This document shows positions 9,925-19,705 of a stretch of DNA of 64,000 nt, piece by piece; within the stretch, counting starts at the first letter, position 1; each line of letters starts with the position of its first letter. The translations under genes and the position numbers were made by a program. Origin of the DNA: Nakaseomyces glabratus (taxonomy: Eukaryota > Ascomycota > Saccharomycetes > Saccharomycetales > Saccharomycetaceae); the NCBI RefSeq assembly GCF_010111755.1, contig NC_088954.1, positions 310,001 through 374,000 of the forward strand. The letters are read 5' to 3'. Under the pieces are notes generated by a model that ran no database searches, was not told the DNA's origin, and saw only the letters and a program-made list of their open reading frames with translations.

Positions 9925-10245
9925 AGAAGGAACAGGCTTGATGTTTGTCCCCAAATTTTATTTTTATTATTCTCTCGGATGTGTTAATATTTTTTAATAG
10001 AGATATGTCGGAACTAGCGTTTTAACGATCATTTCTCGTGCTTGTCTTCAAAAGTGTCTTGCAAGCGAAAAGCAACCTGAAGATACTATGATATAATACA
10101 AGTAAGTATAAAACGTAAATATATAGATTATCCATTTGTAACTACAAAAAGTACTAATAAGTTTTTTCCAACATTTATTTAGCATTAATCATTTTACTTA
10201 CTGACGTGCGTGTCTCAATTACGCAACTGCAGCTACATAACACTC
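9925..10245. other. Convergent 3' region of KAR2 and PML1
   Basis: This 321 bp AT-rich gap separates two convergent genes and presumably holds both 3' ends. No further feature was seen. Confidence 0.5.
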
Positions 10246-10878
10246 TCATGTGTACGCATATACTAAATAATATTTCCTATCTCGGCTGTCCGCTGTAAAC
10301 TGGATGGTGTCTCCATTTTTTAGTTCTATATATCTTGCCTGTGGAATTGTGTTGCCGTTAAGTACAGTGCCGTTAGATGATTCCAAATCAATGATGTATG
10401 CCTTGATACTGTCGTTTTCCGTTCTCCGAAACTGTATAACACAGTGTTGTTGAGAGCATGTCTCTTCAGGTATAAGGATATCGGCGATATTGTTTTCTTC
10501 TTCTTCTTCATCTTTCCTACCTATCAAGTATGAATTTTTAGCCTCTAATTCAAACTCATCGATTACCTTCCCTGTACTCTCCTTGTACAATAGACATTTA
10601 TACTTGGTTTTATCAGTAGAGCCCTTAAAATAGTCTAACGGTGATATAGCATCTTTGGGCTCTACGTATTTCAACGCTATGCCATTCTTGTTATTAGAGT
10701 CAAGCTCTAGCAACCCAGAAGACTCGAAATTCGGCAGTAGTGGGCCTTTACTGGGTTTCGTCCTCTTTACCTCCCGACGGTCCTTCCATTCTCTCTTCCT
10801 GTTATTATACCGGTATCCAGGCTTTGAAATACCTCTCCCAGCCCTGGAACCAGTAGCATCATACCTACTTTGTCTCAT
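10246..10878 (-). CDS. PML1: PML1: FHA-domain subunit of the RES pre-mRNA retention and splicing complex
   Basis: The 210-residue protein starts at an ATG. The N-terminal ~50 residues are basic (KREWKDRREVKRTKPSK). The C-terminal ~110 residues form an FHA domain with the hallmarks SYLIGRKDE, a histidine in CSQQHCVIQF and DLESSNGTVLNG. In S. cerevisiae, Pml1 with Bud13 and Snu17 (Ist3) forms RES, which helps splicing and stops unspliced pre-mRNA leaving the nucleus; Pml1 contributes mostly to retention. Size (S. cerevisiae 204 aa) and the nearby BRE2 and MEU1 (YLR015W, YLR017W) fit PML1 = YLR016C. It is divergent from CTK2. Confidence 0.88.
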   Translation of the reverse strand: MRQSRYDATGSRAGRGISKPGYRYNNRKREWKDRREVKRTKPSKGPLLPNFESSGLLELDSNNKNGIALKYVEPKDAISPLDYFKGSTDKTKYKCLLYKESTGKVIDEFELEAKNSYLIGRKDEEEEENNIADILIPEETCSQQHCVIQFRRTENDSIKAYIIDLESSNGTVLNGNTIPQARYIELKNGDTIQFTADSRDRKYYLVYAYT

Positions 10879-11152
10879 TCTGTTACTATAGATAGATCTC
10901 CCAGCTATTGATGTGACTTTAACTTCACACTAGTCCCATTTATCAACAGCTCATCGCATCGCTATGTGACTTTTTCACTTTTTGCAGAATTTAAGAACAA
11001 AGAAACAGTTTTTTTTCAGATCAGACAGAACATAATATAGACCATATTTGAAAGACAGTTTGGGATTTAGTTCAACTGTTTCCTTTTTGTTTACTTGTGT
11101 GTATTATAGGTGAGAACTCTGGGTGATTTTGTGCATAGTGCTGTGGGGGAAT
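10879..11152. promoter_or_regulatory. Divergent promoter PML1 / CTK2 with a PAC box at 10949-10957
   Basis: This 274 bp intergenic region contains GCTCATCGC at 10949-10957, the reverse complement of the PAC box GCGATGAGC, and several T-rich tracts. PAC (bound by Dot6/Tod6) usually marks ribosome-synthesis genes, so its presence here is a little unusual. Confidence 0.5.
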
Positions 11153-12094
11153 ATGTCTTCGACCAAATTCGATACGCAGCTATACCTATCGAGGCCTTAT
11201 CTGACTAGGAAGCAGGTTCAGAGGGCCCAGCAGAACACTATAGGTGACCACAGGGCTTACAATGCTAAGCGTGTTGCTATTGTGAAGTTTTTGAGTGATA
11301 TATGTGTGCAGTTGCGGTTCCCTAGGCGAACGTTGGAGGCAGCAGTTTATTTTTACCTGAGGTACCATCTATTCAATAACTTTGAGACAGAACCATGTTA
11401 CATAATTGCCACAAGTTGTCTAGTATTGAGTTGTAAAGAAGTGGAAACGATAAAGAAAGTGAACGATATATGCACAGTGTCTTTATCCCTGCGAAACACC
11501 GGGAAGGTAAGTGGTGAGGTTTTAGAGAATTTTAAGAAAAGAGTATTTGTCATGGAGTTGAAAGTACTGGAGTCATGTTCTTTTGATTATAGGATAAATG
11601 ATGCTGTCCATGTTGATGAGTACATTATCAAATTTGGGAAAACCCTGGGACTAAGCTATGAACTGTGCCACATTGCGTGGTGTATAGCGTTTGATGTCCT
11701 TAAGACAGAACTACTATTACTGGTACCACAACACGTTATAAGTCTGGCATGTATAAAGCTCGCTAGCGGTATACTGGATGTTCCTGTAGCGATAGAGAAG
11801 AGCATTCAGCAATTCGAGATGGATAACCCTATGTTTAGTGAGGCATACTTTGAACTACTTAACTTTTACATCAATTCCTTTGATTCGTGTGACTTGAAAA
11901 ATGTATACCAAGGAGCATCATTGGAGCAGTTTATGGACTTAAAGCGTAAAGCGGGACAAGAACATGGTTTGAAGGAGCCACTAGAAAAGCAAATTGAAAT
12001 GGATACCTATCTAACTACTTCAAGAACACAGCCCATACGAGAAAGAAGATATGTATTGTCACAATCACTTGTGAATAATGAAGTTGGGAAGTAA
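11153..12094 (+). CDS. CTK2: CTK2: cyclin subunit of the RNA polymerase II CTD kinase CTDK-I
   Basis: The ATG at 11153 was chosen because the sequence from there (SSTKFDTQLYLSRPYLTRKQ) parallels S. cerevisiae Ctk2; the 30 bases upstream are open only through a GTG. The protein is 313 residues (S. cerevisiae 323). It has a cyclin fold with the blocks VAIVKFLSDICVQLRFPRRT, AVYFYLRYHLFNNFETE, CLVLSCKEVETIKKVNDIC and FKKRVFVMELKVLESCSFDY, and a short tail ending with ERRYVLSQSLVN as in the family. With kinase Ctk1 and Ctk3 it phosphorylates Ser2 of the Pol II CTD during elongation. Confidence 0.93.
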   Translation: MSSTKFDTQLYLSRPYLTRKQVQRAQQNTIGDHRAYNAKRVAIVKFLSDICVQLRFPRRTLEAAVYFYLRYHLFNNFETEPCYIIATSCLVLSCKEVETIKKVNDICTVSLSLRNTGKVSGEVLENFKKRVFVMELKVLESCSFDYRINDAVHVDEYIIKFGKTLGLSYELCHIAWCIAFDVLKTELLLLVPQHVISLACIKLASGILDVPVAIEKSIQQFEMDNPMFSEAYFELLNFYINSFDSCDLKNVYQGASLEQFMDLKRKAGQEHGLKEPLEKQIEMDTYLTTSRTQPIRERRYVLSQSLVNNEVGK

Positions 12095-12554
12095 TTGTAG
12101 AGATATTCAGAGTATTCAGGCGTATTGTATTCCTTTGCATTTAACTCATTGGTTTTTCATAGAACTCCTTCCACTATAACAGGAAAAAAGTATACAAACT
12201 TTTGGCATATGATAGCATATTCGACATTTCCCAATATATATATCAGTTATCTCTAATATAAGCATCGAATTCACTAATCTGACTTGGCTCAACCATATAA
12301 ATACTATTTTACTGTTATACCTCCATAACGTTTTCAGTGACTCCCGGGCATTCCTAGGGCAGCGCGATGCAAAAAAAAATTATTGCGAGAACAATCGCAT
12401 CGCAAGACAGTAGTACTATTATTACTCGAATTTCTCTTCTGATTCTGATTGTTTTAATACATTGTTAACAGCTGCAAGTGGTAACCGTTCGTTTCAGAGT
12501 AATTGAGAGTTAACTTATCTTCTTTCTGCGAAACAACAAGCGCAAACGAGCAAA
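12095..12554 (+). promoter_or_regulatory. CCT8 promoter region / CTK2 3' end
   Basis: This 460 bp gap includes a 7 bp inverted repeat, GCGATGC (12364-12370) and GCATCGC (12397-12403), around an A-tract. No HSE with correct spacing was found. Confidence 0.4.
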
Positions 12555-14252
12555 ATGTCATTGAAATTGCCACAGAACCCAAATGCGGGTCTATTCAAGC
12601 AAGGATACAATAGTTACTCCAATGCCGATGGTCAGATCACAAAGTCTATTGGTGCTATTAGAGAGATCCACCAGATGTGTCTGACTTCTATGGGTCCATG
12701 TGGTAGAAACAAGATTATCACAAACCATTTGGGTAAGATCATCATTACCAATGATGCGGCTACCATGTTGAGAGAATTGGATATCATTCATCCTGCTGTT
12801 AAAGTATTGGTAATGGCTACTGAACAGCAAAAGATTGATATGGGTGATGGTACTAACTTGGTTATGGTTTTAGCTGGTGAAATGTTGAACGTGTCTGAGA
12901 AGCTTATTGCTCTAGGCTTGTCCCCCATTGAAATTATACAAGGTTACCAACTGGCAAAGAATTTCACTTTGAAAGAATTGGACAAGATGGTTGTGGGAGA
13001 AATCACAGACAAAGGCTCTAAGGAGGAATTGATCAAGATCATTAAGCCCGTTGTGTCATCTAAACAGTATGGTTCAGAAGATTTATTGAGTGAGTTAATA
13101 GCAGAATCTATCTCTCATGTTATCCCAAAGGGCTCTAACCAACCATTATTTAATGTTGATTCCATCAGAGTAGTTAAAATTATGGGTGGTTCTCTAATTA
13201 ACTCTACTGTCATCAAAGGTATGGTATTCAACCGTGAACCTGAAGGACATGTGAAATCCTTGCCACAAGGTGACAAACATAAGGTTGCTGTCTTTACTTG
13301 TCCAATTGATATTGCTGCAACTGAAAGTAAAGGTACCGTTTTGCTACATAACGCCCAAGAAATGTTAGATTTCTCTAAAGGTGAAGAACAACAAATTGAC
13401 GCTATGATGAAGGAGATTGCTGATATGGGAGTCAAATGTATCATTGCTGGTGCTGGTGTTGGTGAGTTAGCTCTTCATTACTTGAACAGATATGGTATAT
13501 TGGTGTTGAAAGTTCCAAGTAAGTTTGAACTAAGAAGAATATGCCGTGTTTGTGGTGCAACCCCATTACCAAGACTAGGTGCTCCCACTTTGGAGGAATT
13601 AGGTCTGGTAGAAACCGTGAAGACAATGGAAATTGGTGGTGACACTGTCACTGTATTTAAGCAAGAAGAAAATGAATCTACAAGAACAGCTACTATTATT
13701 CTAAGAGGTGCTACACAAAATAACTTGGATGACATAGAAAGAGCAATTGATGATGGTGTTGCCGCTATTAAGGGTTTGATGAAGCCAAATGGTGGTAAGC
13801 TACTTCCTGGTGCAGGTGCAACAGAAATAGATCTAGTTTCGAGAATCACAAAATTCGGTGAGAAGACCCCAGGTTTACTACAGTTAGCTATAAAAGAGTA
13901 TGCTTTAGCTTTTGAAGTCATTCCAAGAACCTTGGCTGAGACCGCCGGTTTAGATATCAATGAGGTGCTACCAAATCTATACGCTGCCCACACCGTAACA
14001 AATGAAGATGGAGAAGATAAGAAGCACCTAGTGAAAGGTATTGACATTGATGGACTAACATCAGAAGGTGTCAAGGACATCACAGAGGATGGTGTTTATG
14101 ATATGTTAGAGACAAAGAAGTTTGCCATTAACGTGGCCACGGAGGCAGCATGCACAGTGTTATCTGTAGACCAGATTATTATGGCTAAGAGAGCGGGAGG
14201 CCCACAAGCGCCTCAGGGACCTAGACCTGGTAACTGGGATCAAGATGATTGA
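12555..14252 (+). CDS. CCT8: CCT8: theta subunit of the cytosolic chaperonin TRiC/CCT
   Basis: The 565-residue group II chaperonin subunit (S. cerevisiae Cct8 is 568) starts at ATG 12555. It is almost identical to Cct8 at the N-terminus (LPQNPNAGLFKQGYNSYSNA), around ATP-binding motifs (LTSMGPCGRNKIITNHLGKI, ITNDAATMLRELDI, MGDGTNLVMVLAGE) and at the tail GPRPGNWDQDD. An initial comparison with CCT3 (gamma) was discarded because these blocks are theta-specific. CCT is a double ring of eight paralogous subunits that folds actin, tubulin and WD40 proteins. CCT8 (YJL008C) is next to CTK2 (YJL006C) in S. cerevisiae too. Confidence 0.96.
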   Translation: MSLKLPQNPNAGLFKQGYNSYSNADGQITKSIGAIREIHQMCLTSMGPCGRNKIITNHLGKIIITNDAATMLRELDIIHPAVKVLVMATEQQKIDMGDGTNLVMVLAGEMLNVSEKLIALGLSPIEIIQGYQLAKNFTLKELDKMVVGEITDKGSKEELIKIIKPVVSSKQYGSEDLLSELIAESISHVIPKGSNQPLFNVDSIRVVKIMGGSLINSTVIKGMVFNREPEGHVKSLPQGDKHKVAVFTCPIDIAATESKGTVLLHNAQEMLDFSKGEEQQIDAMMKEIADMGVKCIIAGAGVGELALHYLNRYGILVLKVPSKFELRRICRVCGATPLPRLGAPTLEELGLVETVKTMEIGGDTVTVFKQEENESTRTATIILRGATQNNLDDIERAIDDGVAAIKGLMKPNGGKLLPGAGATEIDLVSRITKFGEKTPGLLQLAIKEYALAFEVIPRTLAETAGLDINEVLPNLYAAHTVTNEDGEDKKHLVKGIDIDGLTSEGVKDITEDGVYDMLETKKFAINVATEAACTVLSVDQIIMAKRAGGPQAPQGPRPGNWDQDD

Positions 14253-14453
14253 TCAAATAACAATTTATAAATATGCATAATTTACAATGTAACATATAAT
14301 TAGTTAATACAAAGTTGTTGAAAACAAAACAAATTGTCAGAAGTCGTGTCTGGATTTTTTACATTCCTATACTGCTTTAGCAAAACAGTGAATGCCATAT
14401 TAGTAACCCGTGAATTTTCAGTGTTGAGGTTTTAGGATATGGATGTGAACTAC

Positions 14454-16322
14454 TCATGAAAACATGGCAGCGCTAACACCAAGTACTGATAGAACAACAC
14501 TGACTACAATAGTGGCTTTGCATGCTAATCTTTCCCATGGTTTTACAATATTAGCCTCGCCACATATTCTCAAATAGAAAAGACAAGGTAAAATGAAGCA
14601 TATAGCAAAGCATAAACCGGCGCCCATAAATGCAATGATTCTGTCGAATTGAGGGAATATGATTGCAATTAAAACAAACATGAAATTGACAAAAATTCTA
14701 TTAAAGAATTGGCCAAATTGGGCAAACTTCAACTTTTTACCTGTATACTCCTTTTCGGCCTCGTGAATGCCAAACATTATATCAAGTACAGATACAATTG
14801 GTCTAGCATTTAATGGTGTTTTTGCGATTGGGATGACAGTCATTAGTGCAGAAATTAGTACATGGACAGTGTTAGAGTAGCCATCACTTAGTAACACATT
14901 TTTTGTAATTTCATCCTTAACTAAATCACCAAACATTAAAAACCCTATAACTGCAGTGCCAATGTCGGTTACTGAAGTTATTTGATATGTAGTTTTTAAA
15001 CATTTCTTGAATTTCTGAGGATGTCTCATGTCGGATTTCAAGTTAGGGAACACTGCATGGCCACCCCATGAAGCACTTAACAAACCTATTGACAGGCATA
15101 AACTTTTGAAATCAGTTGGCCACAGATGAGTTGGCATTGGTTCTATAAGTGAGCCTGGTGCATCTCTCTTGAACAACCCACAGATGAATATCACAAGTAC
15201 TGTACCTGTAGTGGATAGAATGCCTAGTAATGAGATGTTAGACAGAATACTTAGTGGAATGAATACTGGAGGTGTAACAACAAAAAAGCAAACGATTTTG
15301 AAAAAGGTTACGGAATATTGAGGGAAAAGTGCATTAAGAGAATCCCCAAATAAAATTACTAACGACACACCACAACTCAATAGATCAACAGTGAAAAGAG
15401 CAGAAATAAATGCACGACCTCTTGAACCAAATGCTGCATAACCCAAATCTGCATATGAAATTAAAGTAGGGTCAGTGTCTAAGCAACGAGACAGCAACTC
15501 AGCAGTACAAAATGTACCAAATGCAAAAATAGAAAGCATAATTAATCCTGGAATCCACCCAGCGTATTTCATTCCTAAAGGCAAAGCCAATAATCCTATT
15601 CCGATTAATACATTTATCGAGTTGAAGATAGTCTGTGGCGCTGTAGATTGACCAGCAAGTAAAGTCACCACTGTACCATCTTTTCCCTCAACTTGCTTGA
15701 TAACCATTGAATCTACATCGTTGGTGTCAAACGGGGTAGATCCAGTTAGCATTTCGTTCATCGACAATGTGGGTCTCAAGATACCATTATTATCCATTGA
15801 GAAACTAGTAGTACGTATTGACCTAAAATCTTCCAATTCTTGTTGAGATATGCTATGTGTACTTTGAGCATCGATATTTGGTATTGATGGTTTACCAGAT
15901 ACTTGTAAAGTGGCATTGGCGCTCTGTAAAGCTATGGATAGGCTTCTACCATGAGGTGCTGGAGCAAGTGTGCTAGGATCAAATAATTCATCATAATCAT
16001 CGTTAAAATAGGTTCTTTCAACCTCTGGTTTAACTTCAATATTTCTGAAGGAGTTAGCTCTTCTTAAAGATGTTGCAAATCGTGAGAGTGAGTTCACACC
16101 TCTGAAGGACCCGATAGGTTGATCCAGGATAGATTGCCTTCTACCCATGGGTTGTGGCTCATGGTTAGTGAAAGAGCTGTCCTGGACCGCATAACCAGAT
16201 GTATCCCCATCGACAGCTTCCAGGTCAGGATTCCTAGCAAGCGGAATCGATATGTAACGGACTTGTGATCTTGACCCCCTAGGGTTCAGAGGCTGCCTTT
16301 CCTCATCTACTGGGGTTGACAT
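14454..16322 (-). CDS. AVT1: AVT1: vacuolar amino acid/H+ antiporter
   Basis: The 622-residue protein starts at an ATG (S. cerevisiae 602). An N-terminal soluble region of about 220 residues is followed by the AAAP-family membrane domain, beginning [21 protein letters not shown] and continuing through roughly ten to eleven hydrophobic segments to the C-terminus. Other landmarks are [14 protein letters not shown] [31 protein letters not shown] and [15 protein letters not shown]. Avt1 imports neutral amino acids such as Gln, Tyr, Ile and Cys into the vacuole using the proton gradient. It runs in the same direction as PRE3 just upstream, the same order as S. cerevisiae YJL001W-CEN10-YJR001W. Confidence 0.93.
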   Translation of the reverse strand: MSTPVDEERQPLNPRGSRSQVRYISIPLARNPDLEAVDGDTSGYAVQDSSFTNHEPQPMGRRQSILDQPIGSFRGVNSLSRFATSLRRANSFRNIEVKPEVERTYFNDDYDELFDPSTLAPAPHGRSLSIALQSANATLQVSGKPSIPNIDAQSTHSISQQELEDFRSIRTTSFSMDNNGILRPTLSMNEMLTGSTPFDTNDVDSMVIKQVEGKDGTVVTLLAGQSTAPQTIFNSINVLIGIGLLALPLGMKYAGWIPGLIMLSIFAFGTFCTAELLSRCLDTDPTLISYADLGYAAFGSRGRAFISALFTVDLLSCGVSLVILFGDSLNALFPQYSVTFFKIVCFFVVTPPVFIPLSILSNISLLGILSTTGTVLVIFICGLFKRDAPGSLIEPMPTHLWPTDFKSLCLSIGLLSASWGGHAVFPNLKSDMRHPQKFKKCLKTTYQITSVTDIGTAVIGFLMFGDLVKDEITKNVLLSDGYSNTVHVLISALMTVIPIAKTPLNARPIVSVLDIMFGIHEAEKEYTGKKLKFAQFGQFFNRIFVNFMFVLIAIIFPQFDRIIAFMGAGLCFAICFILPCLFYLRICGEANIVKPWERLACKATIVVSVVLSVLGVSAAMFS

Positions 16323-16751
16323 ATTAATCTCGGCTTGGAAATTATGTTGTAGTTTGATTTTGTCTGATGCAATTATTAAAGTTTTGAATCAATCAATATT
16401 ACCAAGGACTGGAAACATATGAAAGAGAAATAGGTTGGGATGTTATGGGTAGGCTTTATAACTGATCCGATCTGATCATTAATTGCGTCATTGGATCAAA
16501 CTGAATTTTGTCTTTGTTTACATTATGACATTATGGGAATATGGTGATAGAAACCAAATAAAATAATAAATCGGACCAAAACATTAAATCAATAGAATGG
16601 ATCATGACAATTAGGGTATCGGTTATCCCGATTTGTAACTATATTCAATAGCCAGTTCTTATTCGAATAATATATGTTTTGCGTTATGTTAAAAAAATAG
16701 TAGTGTATATATAATACTAATTTTTTTCTTCTACTGTATATATGAGCATAT
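16323..16751. other. PRE3-AVT1 intergenic region (ancestral centromere position, no centromere seen)
   Basis: In S. cerevisiae CEN10 lies between these two genes, which are in the same relative orientation there. I scanned the 429 bp here on both strands. There is no CDEI match (RTCACRTG), no CDEIII core (TCCGAA; the nearest is TCCGAT at about 16467) and no 80-90 bp tract of over 85% A+T. It looks like ordinary AVT1 promoter plus PRE3 3' sequence. Confidence 0.6.
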
Positions 16752-17399
16752 CTACAAATTCTCGTACTCTTCTGGGTAAAATATCAGACGCTCTGGACCA
16801 TCCTTTGTTAATACTACCATTCTGATAACACCACCTGAGGAACCATCCCACTTAATTGCCTGTGATAGGGAGTGTTTGATGAAATCGATGGTCTCGTCCT
16901 TTGACATGTTTTCACGGAAGTTCTTATCACAGTAACCGTATATGAATGTAGAACCTGAACCAGCAATAGCATATGGCTGTTTATGGATTGATCCTCCCAG
17001 AGGAATACTGTATACTTCACCTTTGTTCTTCTCGTCGTAACCAGCCACAATGATACCTGCTGTTAGAGCGTCCTTATTTTGGTAGCAGAGTGTCTTAAAC
17101 ATATTGGCTGCTGTGTATGTGTCTGGCTCACCGAACTGGCCCTCGTACATGTCCAAGTAGTACTGCACAATATCAGCAACAGCCTGTGTGTCTGCAGCTG
17201 AACCTGACCTACAACACCAGATGTTGTCATGTACCCTCGTAAGCTTATCTGTCACACGGTTCGCAATGTACGCACCAGTAGTGGTACGGGAGTCCGCACC
17301 TAATATAACACCATCCTTAAATGTAACCGCCATAATAGAGGTACCAAGACTGACCTCACCTTTCTTCAACGCCGTAATATCCACTTGTACACCGTCCAT
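16752..17399 (-). CDS. PRE3: PRE3: beta1 (caspase-like) subunit of the 20S proteasome
   Basis: The 215-residue protein starts at an ATG and is full length. A 19-residue propeptide ends in Gly19; autocatalytic cleavage would expose Thr20 (GEVSLG|TSIMAVTFKDG), the catalytic nucleophile. The catalytic Asp and Lys lie in GADSRTTTGAYIANRVTDK; CGSGSA-like CCRSGSAADTQA, AGSGSTFIYGYCD and KWDGSSGGVIRMVVLT complete the beta-type pattern. It cleaves after acidic residues. In S. cerevisiae the gene has an intron near the 5' end; here the frame is continuous from the ATG. A PACE-like Rpn4 site lies upstream at 17608-17616. Confidence 0.97.
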   Translation of the reverse strand: MDGVQVDITALKKGEVSLGTSIMAVTFKDGVILGADSRTTTGAYIANRVTDKLTRVHDNIWCCRSGSAADTQAVADIVQYYLDMYEGQFGEPDTYTAANMFKTLCYQNKDALTAGIIVAGYDEKNKGEVYSIPLGGSIHKQPYAIAGSGSTFIYGYCDKNFRENMSKDETIDFIKHSLSQAIKWDGSSGGVIRMVVLTKDGPERLIFYPEEYENL

Positions 17400-17818
17400 T
17401 TTATTTGTTATTTGTAACTAGATTCTCAAATCTGTACCTACGTTGTCCCAGACTCACAATTTCCTGTACTTTGCAATACTCAATTGAAGTGCCTACAACT
17501 ATATACCAGTCGACAAACCAGCGACGAGGCTCGCTATTACTTCCAATATACCTGCCTTTAAAGGATTGCATCCTCCGTCCTGCAAAAGTGCAATGAGCTG
17601 CCCGCATTTTGCCACTAATGTATTACGTGATAGATGATGTTCGGGTACCAAGTAGTATAAACTACTCTCAATATTATGTACTAAATGGACAAAATATGTG
17701 CTGTTTTGATGCAAGTGTCTATATATCTCTAGATTATCTGTATTATTACAAGTAGAACTTTTCGCAGTTCTTTTCATTCCCCTTTTTAGAGAGGTATTGC
17801 GATAGCATATCGAATCTT
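17400..17818 (-). promoter_or_regulatory. PRE3 promoter region with a PACE-like Rpn4 site
   Basis: This 419 bp gap separates the PRE3 ATG and the ORC3 stop. On the minus strand, AGTGGCAAA at 17608-17616 differs by one base from the PACE consensus GGTGGCAAA, the Rpn4 site that coordinates proteasome genes. It is about 210 bp upstream of the ATG. A 113-codon open frame here (17499-17840) overlaps the end of ORC3 and has no recognisable protein character. Confidence 0.55.
17608..17616 (-). promoter_or_regulatory. PACE-like element (Rpn4 site) of PRE3
   Basis: AGTGGCAAA on the minus strand, 8 of 9 bases of PACE. Position and orientation upstream of a proteasome gene support it. Confidence 0.55.
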
Positions 17819-19705
17819 TTATAGGCCTCTCCATATGCATTTCTCCATAACGTCATGGCCCTTACCGGCTGGTTTCAATATTCCAATCATCTCGAAGTCA
17901 ACAATGGCTTGCATAAATAATATTAATGAAATCTTATCGAATGCATCCGGTTTATCTAGTAGTGTCTCTAGCGAGTGGTTTTCCTGTGCTTGTTCCTTAA
18001 CGTAGTCTAAAATAATATCCCTTGGCATTGTTTCCTTGAATACCATATAGAAGTCATATGTGTTAATTTGGTTGTTCGCTTCTCTGTATAGCTTGAACAA
18101 ATGGCTCAGAATTGGGTTTAATTTCCTGTTCAATTCTTGTAACACTTTTGATTCAGGTGCTGGTGCTTCCTTAATAGGAAGTACTTGCTCCCAATTTAGC
18201 AGGTTGTTCTCAACGTTAGTTCTATAAAATGGGAATAAAGACTGAGACAATAACCCGTTGTTGTGATCCAATGTGAATAGCTCCTGGAACATTGTGTCAA
18301 CAGGTTCGAAGTCTAGCTTTTCAATGTGCTCCTGACAGCTTTTCCACCTCCATAAATAGTCTTTTAGTTTACCTTGTAACAAATTGTGGTATAACTCTAT
18401 CAGATTATAATTCTTGATACCAAGCTCTGTTTCAAGAAAATTGGCCACGTACTTGGCATGGCCATTAATAGGATTCTCTCTGACAAGAAATTCAACAAAG
18501 AAATTCACAAGGTTACCATCAGTGTTATCCAGTAACGCAAGAACCTCCGATGTGTTAGCATTGTCTTTAATCAAACCTTCGATGAAAAACATAAACGTAG
18601 GGCACCGTACTAATCTGTTCAAATATTCATCATTTAAGTAGTCTATGTTAACAGGGTCAATAAAAACTGAGAATGGATTCTCAAAAAAATACGCCATCAA
18701 AGAGTAATCAAGAATCTTGATCAATAGTTGTAAGTTGTGATTCGAGTTGTTAGACATCTTTTCGATAACGAACTCGACAAATCTATCTGACAAGTTCAAT
18801 TTACCATCAACGGTGTCCAAGAAGCTTTGAAAAATTCTGTTACCATATTTGTAACCTTTATTACTCGAAACATCGATCTTATGGAAGTGTCTTTTTAATA
18901 GTCTAATAGTTGATTGTCTAAAATTCTTTTCAAAGTTGGATAGATTTGTATTAATATTGAAAATAAGACTAATCTTTACATGATCATTCTTCAGAGCCCT
19001 GCTTAACAGTTCGACGAAATTATCTAGTACTATCGCACCCATAGAGTCAACATCTTTGAAATTGAATACTATGTTTAGGTTTTTACCAAATACTTCTTTG
19101 AAGTTTTCCAGTAGAGTTAAATCATATGTAATTTTATCTGAACTAACAGAGAAATCCGGCACTTCATTGTCGTCGTCATCTTCCAATTCAGTTTTTATCT
19201 TGGTTGTACCGGACAAAATACTATCAGCGGTCTGAATGAGTTTAAACATTGATCTTCTCAGCATCATTCTCACATTTGGGGACTCCTTAGGGGTCAAGTC
19301 AATCAGCACATCAATGGTTTCGGGATCATTATTTGGTAGATCAACCGCAAGCGAACTATCAGATCCCAACAAGAACAGCGTATTGAAACATGGCTTGCCA
19401 TAGTTATCCTGTCTATTTGGAAGATTAAGTAAAACACTCATAACTTCATCTTTCAAATCAGTCTCAATATTGTTTACAATATCATCAACTTGGTTATGAA
19501 AATTAGAATAAAGCAAATGGTACAACTCCCATCTCTTCAGCACAGCAACATTGGTCTCCTCACCATCCAATAATTTCACAAAGGGCACTGTTCCTAAAGA
19601 CTCCTCAGTCTCACTGTTGCTCTTTTCCACAAATTCCGACACATTGTATGTGGGCCTCGCTATATAATGCGTCCTTTGAGAATCTGCAAACTCTGAGACA
19701 TCCAT
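17819..19705 (-). CDS. ORC3: ORC3: subunit 3 of the origin recognition complex
   Basis: The start is the ATG at 19705 (MDVSEFADSQRTHY, matching S. cerevisiae MNVSEFADAQRSHY); five codons upstream are open only through a TTG. The protein is 628 residues (S. cerevisiae 616). Shared blocks include PFVKLLDGEE, RWELYHLLYSNFHNQVDDI, FNTLFLLGSDSS, ELTPKESPNVRMMLRRSMFKL-like LTPKESPNVRMMLRRSMFKL, VKISLIFNINTNLSNFEKNF, SSNKGYKYGNRIFQSFLDTV, FFVEFLVRENPINGHAKYV and the final MEKCIWRGL. Orc3 is an AAA+-related structural subunit that helps ORC bind origins and load MCM. In S. cerevisiae it is YLL004W; here it sits between PRE3 and COX16, both chromosome X genes. Confidence 0.96.
   Translation of the reverse strand: MDVSEFADSQRTHYIARPTYNVSEFVEKSNSETEESLGTVPFVKLLDGEETNVAVLKRWELYHLLYSNFHNQVDDIVNNIETDLKDEVMSVLLNLPNRQDNYGKPCFNTLFLLGSDSSLAVDLPNNDPETIDVLIDLTPKESPNVRMMLRRSMFKLIQTADSILSGTTKIKTELEDDDDNEVPDFSVSSDKITYDLTLLENFKEVFGKNLNIVFNFKDVDSMGAIVLDNFVELLSRALKNDHVKISLIFNINTNLSNFEKNFRQSTIRLLKRHFHKIDVSSNKGYKYGNRIFQSFLDTVDGKLNLSDRFVEFVIEKMSNNSNHNLQLLIKILDYSLMAYFFENPFSVFIDPVNIDYLNDEYLNRLVRCPTFMFFIEGLIKDNANTSEVLALLDNTDGNLVNFFVEFLVRENPINGHAKYVANFLETELGIKNYNLIELYHNLLQGKLKDYLWRWKSCQEHIEKLDFEPVDTMFQELFTLDHNNGLLSQSLFPFYRTNVENNLLNWEQVLPIKEAPAPESKVLQELNRKLNPILSHLFKLYREANNQINTYDFYMVFKETMPRDIILDYVKEQAQENHSLETLLDKPDAFDKISLILFMQAIVDFEMIGILKPAGKGHDVMEKCIWRGL

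Noticed and set aside
12555..14252. CCT3 as the name for the chaperonin gene
   Set aside because: The N-terminus (LPQNPNAGLFKQGYNSYSNA) and tail (GPRPGNWDQDD) are those of CCT8, and the gene neighbours CTK2 as CCT8 does in S. cerevisiae.
17499..17840. 113-codon minus-strand frame between PRE3 and ORC3
   Set aside because: It overlaps the end of ORC3, occupies the PRE3 promoter including the Rpn4-like site, and has no family resemblance.
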